Source of the DNA: Cryptomeria japonica
Taxonomy: Eukaryota > Streptophyta > Pinopsida > Cupressales > Cupressaceae
Direction: 5' to 3'
DNA: 64,000 bases
Assembly: GCF_030272615.1 (NCBI RefSeq)
Contig: NC_081405.1
Coordinates: 649,485,420-649,549,419 of the forward strand
In this document: positions 34,091 through 46,064 of the stretch, piece by piece
Layout: each line of letters begins with the position of its first letter
Numbering within the stretch: the first letter of the stretch is position 1
The notes under the pieces: generated by a model
The model's database searches: none
Told to the model about the DNA's origin: nothing
What the model saw: the letters and a program-made list of their open reading frames with translations, nothing else
Made by a program: the position numbers and the translations under genes

Positions 34091-37000
34091 GGGCAATAAA
34101 AGGACTAGATTATGAAAGTATGATCGAATAAAATAGACAAAAAAGGGTTACAACACCTACTCAAGAACAAGTTCCCATTGACGAGGAATTGGTCATGATT
34201 CTGGAAAGACAAGAAATTGGTCCTAGTCAATCCAAATTTTTTTTCTTTGGTATGGCCAATTTGATGGAGATGGATGAAAATGCTCCTTTCAATGAGATTT
34301 CAGTTGAGGACATGGTACCAGAAAGCACATTAAAATTACACTAGAAAAAAAATTTGGGATGAATATTTTCAAGATAAATCTCTAATTGGAAGAGCACAAT
34401 CGTTCACAAATTTATTTAGGAGAAAAAAATGACACCCGTTTTGGAGTTGTTGGGTGTTGATAATAAGAAGAAATCATCAGATGGATTAGTAAATCGGACA
34501 TTGGTTGAAATTTTGCAAGAAGCTCTGAAATGTATTGAGAGAATGAGTCGAGCTGCTAATTTAAGTGTTTCCTGGAGAGCATTAATGACTATGATTTCTA
34601 GTAATAAATTATCACATAGAAGACAAACTCAAGAAATTGCCTGGTTATTGAATGTCTCTAGAAGAACTATCGAGAGATATATTAGGAAAAGAAACTGGTT
34701 GGATGATAATATTGAAAAGAATTGGGTCAATATTTGTAGGGTTCCTCAAAAAGAGAATTGTTGAATACGTAAAAAGAATTGTTATTAAATATTGGACCTG
34801 TCACTCTCATGTTTCTTCTGATAGAAGAGACACTATATAGATTAGGGATGAAGATGATTCAAAAATTTCACATCCAAAACAACTTATAGACACAACACAG
34901 AGCTAACTGTTTGAAGCATTCAAACAACAATTTCCATATGTCAAGATATGTCAAAGGATGTTTGAGGGATTACTACCATGTTTTGTGTATCAATAATGTA
35001 TGTGAAACTTGTTGTTATTGAAATCATGTTGAATTTCAGTTGCACCTCCAATCATATAAAAAGGCAACGGAAAAAACTAATCCAAATGTAGTCATCCTTG
35101 CAAGTAAAACACAATTTGTGAAGTCTATTTTATGTGACATATTAGAAGGTTCAAATGAGTTCAATGTACAATGTATAAAAAATACATGTGTTGACTATGG
35201 AGATTTGAAAAAAAATTATACAAATTGAGAACGTTGATCTTTCAATGCAATTTTTGTGGAACAAATTTGAATATGAGAAATATCAGACAAAACGTTGATC
35301 TTTCACTACAATTTCTATGGAATGGATTTGAATATGAGAAATATCAAACAAAGTCAAGAGCTTAATAAAAAAAAATTATGTTAAAAGAGAGTGAATTGCC
35401 TAACAAAGAGTTTAAGTCTAGATTTCAGAATATGATATATCCATATATCCAACATTGTCATGGTACAAGATGGAAAGCTAAATAGTTTCTTATCTCAAAA
35501 AGTTTCTTTCCTCCAGGTTGTATTATCTTAATAGTAGACTTCTTTGAGAACTATACATTCGATCCTCATACAGAGATTCAAATTCAATATTATCATTCTG
35601 AGCAGGTTGCAATTTTTGTATCTTTTTTATAGACATGCATATTTTCATGTGGATGATGTAGAACGTGGTGAAGATGAATGCATTATCATTAAGGAAGTTC
35701 ATTTTATATATCAATGATGATACTTGTCATGATAGGAGTTATGTAGCATATTATTTTGAGATTTTTTTTGAAAATATCATACAACATCAGATAAATGCTT
35801 CACAACATTGGATTTGGTCTAATGGATGTGTTGGTAAGTGTAAAAATTGATTAAATTTTCAATAGTCTTTTAATTAACTAGTATAATTAATTTTTGTAAA
35901 CTAATATATTAGATTTGATTGTAACTTCATAGGATAATTTAAGTCTGCAAAAGTGTTCAATTGGTTGTCACAACAACATGCTAAACATGGTCTAAAGTTT
36001 TTGTGAAACTTTTTGGAGAGTGGACATGGAAAAGGAGAGCATGATGGAGCAGGAGCATGTGTGAAGCGTGCACTTCATCAACATGAGCTTGGAGGTACAC
36101 ATTCAGCCTATATTTGTGTACTTTGTTCAAGAAATCTCTATTTACATGACTATGTATCTTATGGGCTAGACTTAAATTTCTAAAATACATTAATGTGTAG
36201 GTAACAACATACAAAATTCAAGTGAGATAGTAGAATGGTGCAAAAGTCATTTTTGTGCTCGTGATACTATTTTTGGGAAGTTAAAGATATTGATCGATCC
36301 AATCCTTATAATTGCAAAACAATTAATGTTATTAGAAGTTTGCATCAAGTGATGACTACGAGATATAGAAAACCTCTTGTGATTCAGGTAAGAGAACTTA
36401 GAGCTTGTTTTTTCATTGAAACTGCATCAAAAAAACAAGTCATGTCTATAGAACTTAACAAACCTCTTGTGATTCAGGTAAGAGAAAAATCATGTTTTTG
36501 AGTTGATTGCATTGAAAGCAATACAAATATTCAACAATATTAGAACATTAGAGATGGATTATTTCTCAATGGGACATGAAACAATTAGTCGCAGTACCTC
36601 CTTATGAAGACAATGACATTGTAGATATTCATGATCCTCTATATTCAACTGATTATGAACATGTTTCTTATTTACTTGTGTCAGGTACACTTGCATTTTA
36701 TTTAAATATCCTTACGTATTTTCATGTACTTTGCTTAAATTTAAATTAAATTTGAATTCTTTATACATTCTATCATACACTTAATAATTTAGTTGTTTGT
36801 AATTTGTGGTGTATAGGTGATATTTTGTCGTGGTTACAGATCTTGACAATGTAGAAGGTGTTGTCTCTTACCTACTAAGATGCACAAAACCAAAATGTAA
36901 ATTATCAAAATAAGTGGAAGATGCTGATGGGCAACAATATCCCACTAGATTAGTCATTGTTGAAGGTACTTATTATCAATAAACCAAGATAGATAACAAT

Positions 37001-37208
37001 GGTGTTACATTTTTTGAATACACCTCTGGCCAAAACGTTTTGCATTATAGTCACTTAGTTATAGAAGAAGATTACATTTAGATACTTTACCAAAAAGAGG
37101 TCATGGCCTGCAAAAGTGGAGGTTGCCTATTGAAGATCATGAAAGGATATTAGAGATAGTAAAAGACAGAGAGGATCTAGATTTTATGTACCCTGAGCTC
37201 ACTTAACT
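34091..37208 (+). pseudogene. Multi-exon pseudogene of a transposase-like protein family (D-F-x-E-N-Y / G-H-G-K-G motifs)
   Basis: The reading, in order: an acidic N-terminus (34170-34350); a helix-turn-helix-like stretch, E-I-A-W-L-L-N-V-S-R-R-T-I-E-R-Y (34634); H-P-K-Q-L-I-D-T-T-Q-S and F-P-Y-V-K-I-C-Q-R (34870-34960); a Cys/His cluster C-E-T-C-C-Y-x-N-H (35002); I-V-D-F-F-E-N-Y-T-F and Y-Y-H-S-E-Q-V-A-I-F-V (35530-35620); W-I-W-S-N-G-C-V-G (35815). An intron follows (35834-35932), then F-K-S-A-K and S-G-H-G-K-G-E-H-D-G-A-G-A (36018-36056), another intron (36095-36200), N-C-K-T-I-N-V-I-R-S-L-H, and finally R-C-T-K-P-K-C-K-L and V-E-G-T-Y-Y-Q. Exon phases agree across both introns. I recall a widespread, poorly characterised transposon-derived family with these motifs but cannot name it. 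Stops include CAA-to-TAA and TGG-to-TGA changes. Confidence 0.65.
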
Positions 37209-38680
37209 TATTAGTACAAGTGAACTCATATTTTTTTGACCAAGATACATGTATATATGCATATATGTATCTACATTTGAGTTTTTTTTTTTTGGATCAT
37301 CATACATATATACATATGTACACATGTACATTTGAGTTAATTTGTTGCAAATGCTTTGAAATCAAAATTTTCTCAATTTGTTCATAAATTTATCCTTAAA
37401 TTGTCTCTAAAGGCAAAGAGTGCAAAATTACATATTTATATCCCCTATGCTATCTTTACTTTTTTCTCTATTTAAACTTTAATTCAATTTCTTGTTTACA
37501 TGACCTCTCATATGCCCTTTTTTACTAACCATGCATTCAATAGTTAAATTGTCTTAATTATCATTCTAATGATAATTAAATAAGTTTTAATTTATAATTA
37601 GTATATCTAAGATCTCTTCTAACATTGATTGAGTAAATCAATTGAACAAAACCTTTTCTTTGAGCAATTAATGTTTCCCCTAAAGTTCCACCTTAAATAA
37701 ATAACTTAAAATTTTATATATTCAAGTTCATCAAGCACATTATCAAAAAAACAAAAAAAAACTATATTTATTTAATTCCTTAATATTTTAGACTATTACA
37801 TAAATATTGAAATAACAATCTATATATTGATTCAAATTTAATGTATGTCATTTGATATTGATTTTAAGTGAAAAATATTCATAATTTTAAATTATATCTA
37901 TATTTATAAGATGTGTTTATGTTAATAATATCATCATTTTCCAAAAAGTAAAGTTACAAATATAATATTCTATTCATAAAATAAATTAAAATTATTTAAT
38001 TTATTGTTAATTTATTACAAATATAATGATTTAATTTAAAGTTACAAATATAATATATTTTTTTAAAACCAACAATTCTAGTAACTAAATATCAAGATTT
38101 ATCATCTAGTGTAACATGATCAATTCTATGTAACTTGAACTAATAATAAAAATATAACATAAGATCATAAAACATGTAATGAACAAAACAATGATTAAAA
38201 ATAAAACAACATCACATGTCAGATAAACATAGTGTCAAATAAAACATGCATGAAACAACATACAAGTGTCAAATGAAACATCACATGTATATCTGCAATA
38301 TATATGTATAAAAAGTTTTCATTGTACATATAATCTCATCAAACAAAGATCATAAACTATGTTGGTGGGCCCTCCACTGATCCATGTCTTGAGTGTTGTC
38401 TCTACACATGAAAGTACATGTACACATAAGAATATGTATATATAAGCACATGGCAGAAATAAATGTTATCTCACCATAAGTATGCAAATTTTACCTGGTT
38501 TGATCCATCATCTGCACCATCAGAGTGTGCATGCACCACAATAATCCTAGATGAAGAACTCAAACGTGGTCCATGAACTTGGATCATGTGTGTGTGTGTT
38601 AAAAAATTATTAACATGCATGTCTTTGAATTGAAATGAGCTCTCAAGATAGGTACATCTATTTAAATATTAAAATACTTG
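37209..38680. other. AT-rich DNA, no gene seen
   Basis: Very AT-rich, with scattered homopolymers and atatgtatc-like motifs near 37.24-37.33 kb. No ORF above background and no recognisable repeat end. Confidence 0.5.
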
Positions 38681-38681
38681 A

Positions 38682-39018
38682 CTGTGACCATGTGTAGGAG
38701 TAGAAGGAGGTTTTAAATATCCTAATGTCTCCAATAAAATGTGATGTTGTATATAATTCAAAATTAAAATTGTGTTAAAAATCTTGAAGTTGAAATCCAC
38801 TATTTAAAATCAATTAAAAAATATGACCTTACAGAACAATGTGTACTTGACTGTGACCATGTGTAGGAGTAGAAGGATGTTGCAAATCTCCTAATGTCTC
38901 CAATGTAATAGGATGTTGTATATAATTCAAAATTCAAATTGTGTTAACAATTTTGAAGTTGGTATCCACTATTTAAAATCAATTAAATAATATGACCTTA
39001 CATAAAAAACAATGTGTA
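38682..39018. repeat. Tandem duplication, ~165 bp unit
   Basis: Two adjacent copies (about 38682-38846 and 38847-39018) share acttgactgtgaccatgtg, aggagtagaagga, cctaatgtctccaat, gatgttgtatataattc and ccactatttaaaatcaatt in the same order, with scattered substitutions. Confidence 0.85.
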
Positions 39019-40110
39019 CCTTAGGTCCTCATGAGACTCGAAGGGTCTCTCGATCCTGTTGACCTTAGATGAATGGAAGGACATATGGTCAACATCTATA
39101 TCCAAAGATTCATCCTCTAAGTCAACAAGCATACTAGTATAATGACCATAACCTCGAGCAAGAGGTGTAAAATTAACAGGCGACAATGGTGTATGTCATG
39201 GTGGCTGAGGTGTCAAGTCGACTAGTGCAGGTTGAGGAGGAGGTGTACGATTAACTAATGTATGTGGTGGAGGGGTTGTAGGATGCACTAGAATTCCCCC
39301 TCTCTCCCCATATAACCCTGAGATGCTCTACCACCATGATTCCTAGACCCACCTCTGTGCACATGTCATCTCACCTGTGTCGGTACATCCTCGAGTGGGA
39401 TCCCAAGATAAGAAGAAATAAATTTGTAAGAATCCAATAAATCACTAGACAACAATGCACTCATCCATTGCAAAGGATCAACCTATGTCAACCATGAAAC
39501 GTCAAGTGGAGATGGTATGTATACACAGACGTAAGGATCAATGCTACTACTCAATGTCACATCTAGCCCACATAATGGTAGTCTTCGATCACAACAAATA
39601 TCTCCCGACATGATTAGATGACATCTGATCGACCTGAGTGGAAATGTGTGCAATGTTGGAGAATATGTGGTTCCTAACATAATCCGTTGCTACATTTGCT
39701 GCCTATGATAATTCCAAATGTTTTGGCAGAACCAAAAGGTTTGGACCAACTAATGCTCATTTATTAATGAGCATTGGTCCATCAGGTGGTCTATAACCTC
39801 CCTCTCCCCTGCCCAACATTTGCTGGTATATCTCTATAATCTACATCTAATACCATATGAAACTCTGCAAACAATTGTTTGCAAAAATAAAGTGGCAACT
39901 AATCCTTTTGTAACCACATATGATGAGCTGCCAACCATCCAGGATATATGAATGGTACCATAACCAAATCAATGCATCTAGTCACTAATAGCCCCTGACC
40001 TTACACTAACTCCCTACATGATGGGGGAACATGGTAAGGACCTATGTGGAAGATACATTCCCATGTATGGTTTTCCATCCCACCATGCTAGTCACACTAC
40101 AAGAAAGGGA
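38998..40110 (-). pseudogene. Unrecognised minus-strand coding relic
   Basis: On the minus strand, frame-shifted segments look protein-like rather than random: P-F-I-Y-P-G-W-L-A-A-H-H-M-W-L-Q-K-D (near 39945-39900), L-F-A-E-F-H-M-V-L-D-V-D-Y (39880-39840) then R-D-I-P-A-N-V-G-Q-G, a stretch at 39680-39483, and a last open stretch 39186-38998. Proline-rich sequence lies near 39200-39300. Stops and frame changes between segments show decay. I do not recognise the family; a captured host gene or a transposon protein are both possible. Confidence 0.35.
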
Positions 40111-40609
40111 GGCATAAAAAAGAATCGACAGACATATCATCATTTGGATTGTATTATCAAATAGTGTCAATCATACACATTCAAATCATCCCTAATAATC
40201 CACATCCTTTTATTATTTGGTTGGGGAGGGGGCGGTCTATAATATAGTCTCAAGATGTTGTAGTGCACGTTATAGGGCCTGAATGGTTTTGACAAAAAAG
40301 TCAAACCTTGGCAGCACTACCATCAAAGGGCATTCGACTAGACTATCTAGATGTTTGGTCACCCTTGCAATGAACACTACTCTTAGATGGGTGATCAACC
40401 ATGTGGAAAATATCTACATGTGTAGTTATATAAGCAAATAATTTTAAAAATAATCATTCAAAACTATTTTAAAATAATTCAAACTAATTCTGAAAACTAT
40501 TTTAAACTAATTCGAACATATTTGAAAATGATACATTGTAGTTTAAAGTACAATTTGAAGTAATTGGAACATTTGATACAAATTACTTTAAGAAATATTA
40601 AAATCAAAT

Positions 40610-40617
40610 ACATGTAC

Positions 40618-40648
<31 letters not shown>

Positions 40649-40653
40649 TACAT

Positions 40654-40688
<35 letters not shown>

Positions 40689-40699
40689 TATATATGGAA

Positions 40700-40730
<31 letters not shown>

Positions 40731-41902
40731 CACAGAAACATACATACATGTACATACACACACATACACCCACATACATACATACAAACATACAAACATA
40801 AACACATAAACACACACACACACATACATACATACATACATACATACATACATACACACACATACACCCACATACACACATACACATGCACATACACATA
40901 CATACATACATGCACATAAACATGCATGCATGCATATAAACATGTACATACACACATACATGCATGCATGTATGTTTGTATGTATGTGTATATGAGTGTA
41001 TGCATGTGTATGTGCACACATATGTGTGTATGTGTATGTGTGTATGTGGGTGTATGTATATGTATGTATGTATGTATGTATATATGTATGTGTGTTTATG
41101 TGTGTATGTATTTATGTATGTATGTATGTATGTAGGTTTATGCATGTGTCTATGTATGCATGTGTGTATGTGTGTATGAGTGTATGCATGTCTGTATATA
41201 TGCATGTAGGTGTATGTATGTATGTGGCTATGTATGTATATATGTATTTTTATGTGTGTGTGTGTGTATGTATATATATCTATGCATGTGTGTATGTGTA
41301 TGTATGTGTGTGTATACACACATAAACACACATACATACATACATACATACATACACAAACATACACCTACGTACATTTATACAAACATACATACACTCA
41401 TACACACATACCCACACATACATGTACATACACTTACACATACACATACATATTTAAATACACATACACACATGCATACATATACACATACATACAAACA
41501 TACACACACATACACCCACATACACACATACACATGCATGCATAAATACATACACATACACACACATACGTGCACATACACATATATGCATATACACACA
41601 TACATACGCACGTACATGTATGTGTGTATGTGTGTGTATATGCATGTATGCGTGTGTACAAGTACACATATGTGTGTTTATGTGTATGTATGTATGCATG
41701 CATGTGTATGTGTATGTGTATGTATGTTGATGTATGTATATATATACATGTATGTGTGTGTATGTGTGTATGAGTGTATGTATGTTTGTATATATGCATG
41801 CGGGTGTATGTATGTATTTATGTATGTATGTGGGCATGTATGTATGTATGTATGTATGTGTGAATGCATGTTTATGTGTGTGTATGTGTATATATATATG
41901 TA

Positions 41903-41933
<31 letters not shown>

Positions 41934-42312
41934 ATGTGTGTGTGTATACACTCATAAACACACATACATACATATACACATGCATACATACATGTACACA
42001 CATACACCCACATACACACATACCCATGCATGCATACATACATACACATACACACACATAAGTCCACATACACACGCATATACAGACAAACATACACACA
42101 TAAATACATATACTCACATACATACACACGTACATACATACGTACATACATACATACACACACATGCATACATGCACATACACATGCACACACATGTACA
42201 TCTATGTACGCTTGTGTATGTGTGTGTGTATGTGTATGTGTATCTATATACATATGTGTGATTCTGGGTGTGGGTGTGGGTGTAGGTGTAGGTGTTGGTG
42301 TCTTTGTATGAG
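40610..42312. repeat. Long CATA / TATG microsatellite with alternating strand polarity
   Basis: About 1.7 kb of tetranucleotide and dinucleotide repeats. The plus strand is CATA/CA-rich at 40610-40960, TATG/TG-rich to about 41316, CATA-rich to about 41610, TATG-rich to about 41945, CATA-rich to about 42195, then TG-rich to 42312. Segments around 41160-41440 and 41756-42030 share long interspersed motifs, pointing to a higher-order unit of about 590 bp. All long ORFs here are artefacts of the repeat. Confidence 0.95.
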
Positions 42313-42720
42313 TACAAGGATTTTTTTTTTGATGTGTAGTGTATTGATTATAATTTTTTATGGTTTATATGTAAGGGCAATGAGAAAATGATTTTTTTAT
42401 TATTTAATAGTAATTTGTGCATATTTTTCTAATAGTTTCATAGTGTTGGTTTTCAAATTTTTCTATGTTTAATTTGTTTTTAACATTTTTCTAATGTTTT
42501 CATTCTAAATTTTTTGAAAAATTGATAAACTATAGAATAAAAAAATATAACAATAAATATATTTATTTTTTACACTACAAAAACAAAAACAAAAAAAAGG
42601 GAAAAAAATGTGCATACCTGGGAAAATGAGGGCTGACAATAAGCTGCTTCTGCAGTTTGGTCGAACTCCCAAAGCTCCTTAAGGTGCAAATGAGGGCCGG
42701 TCACAAAAAATTAGTTTATA
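42313..42720. other. AT-rich spacer
   Basis: AT-rich sequence with homopolymers between the microsatellite and the motif cluster. No gene is seen. Confidence 0.5.
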
Positions 42721-42728
42721 TAACTGAT

Positions 42729-42903
42729 AGTCCGACTGGACTAAGATTGGTCGGACTCGGTCTAGCTAGACTAAGTTTGAACGAACTCAGTCTGATCAGA
42801 GTACTGACACCATTTTGGCGCCATGAAGACGCCACACGGTGCCACGTGGCTCAAGATTAGTCTTACTAGAATAAGTCCTACCGAACTCAGTCTGGCTGGA
42901 CTA
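42729..42903. repeat. Degenerate repeats around a GC-rich core
   Basis: Related motifs such as cgaactcagtctggctgg and gtcggactcggtctagctag occur about five times (42729-42801 and 42855-42903), on both sides of a GC-rich core that contains ttggcgcc and gccacgtggc (42813-42849). Degenerate copies of one ~25 bp unit seem likely. The function and family are unknown. Confidence 0.5.
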
Positions 42904-43560
42904 CCCCCAGTTAGCCTCAAGTGTGACACACCTCCATGCTTTTGCCCATAATTGAATTTGATAAGATTATAATGAATATAAAATTAATTTTTATAAAAGC
43001 ATAACAATAAAAGTTCCCTAAGAGAGGATTAAATTAGAGCATCACAAGTGTCTCAATCTAATGACTTTAGAAAACTTTTCTTGTAATTACCTCAATCTAA
43101 TAATAAAAAAATACTCCTAAGTCTAGCTTATGTGTACTAAAGTAATAAGGGATGTAAGTAACTAATGATTGATTAATAATTGCTATGGTAATATCCTAAT
43201 TACTCCAACACCATGCATGTTCTTCTCCATGATAGAACTTAGTTTAATTCAATATCTCTCATTGATTTTTTGAAGAAAGCAATCGACTACTCATATCTAT
43301 CATCATTCATTTGAAGTTTTCAACAACATTTGCATAAAAGGAAGAAACATAATATAATCAAAAAGGTTGCGAATAGTCAAGACTTACCCATACCAATGCC
43401 TTCTTGAGTGCATATTCGATTTCCATGAAGGATTTAGTTGATTCATTTCCCCAACTAGTTGATTTATTTTTCTTGAGTACTTCGTAAATACCATGTATTC
43501 TCAATAAAGTTAGGAATAAATCTTATAATAATTTTGATGTACCCAAAAAATGACTAGATT
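42904..43560. other. AT-rich DNA, no gene seen
   Basis: No conserved reading frame or repeat boundary recognised. Confidence 0.45.
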
Positions 43561-43584
43561 GACTTTATTATTTTGGGCTAAGGG

Positions 43585-43890
43585 ATTAGTTTAGACATAA
43601 CATACCTTTGACATTGGTGATTAGGTTTCTTTCATGTCTCCAACCTTAAAACATATTTTATAATAGGGTAAGCAACATTATAACTTGGGTCCTTATTTAT
43701 TAGGTCCTTAACAAGTTCTCCAACACATTAGTAAGGTGACACACAAATTAGAACCCTACCCTCTAAAATACACCCAATTTTTCATGTCTCTTTTCTTAAA
43801 ATTGGAACTATTTCTCAAGTTCAACAAAGCTATCTACATTAGATGAGGAAGGATCCATATTTTTTAGAACCTAAAGTTATATTGGGAAAA
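43585..43890 (+). pseudogene. Ty3/gypsy integrase C-terminal relic, extra copy
   Basis: Aligns at the nucleotide level with 44915-45215 (shared motifs catgtctc, ccaccca/acaccca then atttttcatgtctctttt, and caaagctatctacattagat), which is the C-terminal end of a Ty3/gypsy integrase. It is more decayed than the second copy and has no open frame. Confidence 0.5.
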
Positions 43891-44289
43891 GATACCAACC
43901 ACCTTTTCAATTGCCTTATTGAAGGCTTCTTAGTTTAACAAAAGAGCTTGAAACATAAAGATGCCACATTGTAACTCACTAAGATTTTCTCCAAAATTCA
44001 TCTCAAAATGTCAATATTATTAGGCACATATATTTTTCTCAGTATTATTCTCTTTCTTCTTGGTGCCTGATTATGTGGGTGAGATTAGGAGTGAATGTGT
44101 TGCTAATTCTATATTTCAAGGTATCATTTGGTATTTGGAATAGGATCCATTGTCTATATCAAGGTTTTGTTAGACAGGACAAGTCCTCCCTACTCTAAGT
44201 CATTTATATTTTTTTATGACAATCAGTAAGTGAAGCAAGATTTCTATGCATTTCCTCACCCTTAAAGCTCTATAATTATTTAAGCTACT

Positions 44290-45225
44290 TCTTTGTAACC
44301 ACTTCCTATTTTAGATATGGTCTCAATTGATGATTCTTTAGATGTCATTATGGGGCTTCCACTATCAAAAGGTAGATAGGTCATTTTGGATGTGATTAAT
44401 TTCTTGACCAAATAGTTGTTTTCTATGCATTTCCTCACCCTTACATTATGGTTGTGGTCACTCAACACTTCTTAGATTCTATCTTCAAACTCCATGGATA
44501 TGTCACACTAGTGTGAATGATTATGATCCAACTTTTATCAATAGAGTTATTTCAATAGCAAGGCATTACCTTACATATGATTTCACCTTATCATTCTTAA
44601 ACTAATTGTCAAATTGAGGTTGTTAGTAAATGCCTTGAAACTTGCCTTATTTTTTAAGGAACAAGAATAATAGGCCTAGTGGTTACCTTTGATTGAGTGG
44701 TGATATCATACCACCACTCATAGACATGCTTTCAAATGACCTCTTATGATACCCTCTATGGTACTCCCTCACCCTCCTTGTGTACTTATGTGCCAAATTC
44801 TTCCAAGGTTGTAATAGTTGACAATTCTCTAGCAAAACATGAGGATCTCTCTCCACTTTTTAAGGCCAATTTGACATTGACTCAAAATCACATAAAACAA
44901 GGGTGGATCAACATTAGGCACAACATACCTTTAACATTGTTGGTTAGGGATTTTTTCATGTCTCTAACCTTAAAACATCTTTTATAATGTGGTAAGAAAG
45001 ATTATACCATGGATCCTTGTTTTTTAGGTCTTTATCAAGTGCTCTAACAAAGGTGACATAAAAAATTGGCATAAACACTCCAACCTTTTAAATCCACCCA
45101 ATTTTTCATGTCTCTTTTCTCTAAAAATATTGCAACTTTTGCTCAAATTCCAACAAAGCTATCTACATTAGATGCGGAAGGATACATATTTTTAGAACCA
45201 AAAGTTATATTGGACAAACACACCA
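44290..45225 (+). pseudogene. Ty3/gypsy integrase relic with C-terminal domain
   Basis: Several frames contain gypsy integrase motifs in order: M-G-L-P-L-S-K-G-R (44350), D-P-T-F-I-N-R (near 44530), W-L-P-L-I-E-W (44685), an open stretch M-T-S-Y-D-T-L-Y-G-T-P-S-P-S-L (44736) reaching L-T-Q-N-H-I-K-Q, and a C-terminal piece S-T-L-D-A-E-G-Y-I-F-L-E-P-K-V-I-L-D (45160-45215) like the region after the chromatin-facing end of plant gypsy polyproteins. Stops and frame changes are numerous. No RT or LTR is recognised nearby. Confidence 0.7.
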
Positions 45226-46060
45226 AGCAATAAAAATTAGTAAGGCACATATGCTTTATAAGTTTCCCATAGGCAATTTTAAATGACAATGGATACATAC
45301 ACTTTTAAGTCATCCCAATATTTTTGTAGAATAAAATAATTAATTTTAAGAGTTGTCCTTGACAATGTTATATATTGTAATGACTTTCTAAATGAAAAGC
45401 ATCTTGAATATTTGTAATTGGAGCGTATGATTTACTAGGAGGCTATCCCTCTAAATTGTACTAAAAAGATAATAAAAATAGTATGTCCCTCTTACTCATA
45501 TATTGCCTTGTGTCTAATTTATTTTCACTTATGAATTTAATAAAACTTATATGTCAAACTATTTGAAATTAATGTTTATAATTTCATAATTAAAAAAAAA
45601 TCCTAAAACACTAAAACATTAATAGATAAAATCATATAAAACACTTTGAAATCATTACACTATCTTTCATATCCTATAAATAGATGCCACATTTTATATA
45701 TCTTGCTTTCGTATCTTCTATACATTCAACTCTCATGAAAATAATGAAAGAAGCTTAACTAACTAAAAATTAAATAAAGAGCATGCTATTCTAACATGTA
45801 ACAATCTCCCATATATAATGATAGAATAAATATTAAAGACAAAATCAATTTGAAAGTTCACAATCTAACAATATTTAACAACTTAGCACATCAATATTTA
45901 ACAACATCAAAAAACTAGATGCCTTAATTTTTATTCAGATTCGTTAATCTCAGGATTACTGCGTTGCTTGTTTAACAATACTTCAGGGGCTCACTTTATT
46001 TCCCTTAGTATCCCATAAAAAAATAATCAAAATAAACATTTTCTCTGAAAAATATCCACG
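45226..46060. other. AT-rich DNA, no gene seen
   Basis: AT-rich sequence with no conserved frame. It separates the gypsy relic from the 3' flank of DUF2431 copy C. Confidence 0.5.
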
Positions 46061-46064
46061 GCCT

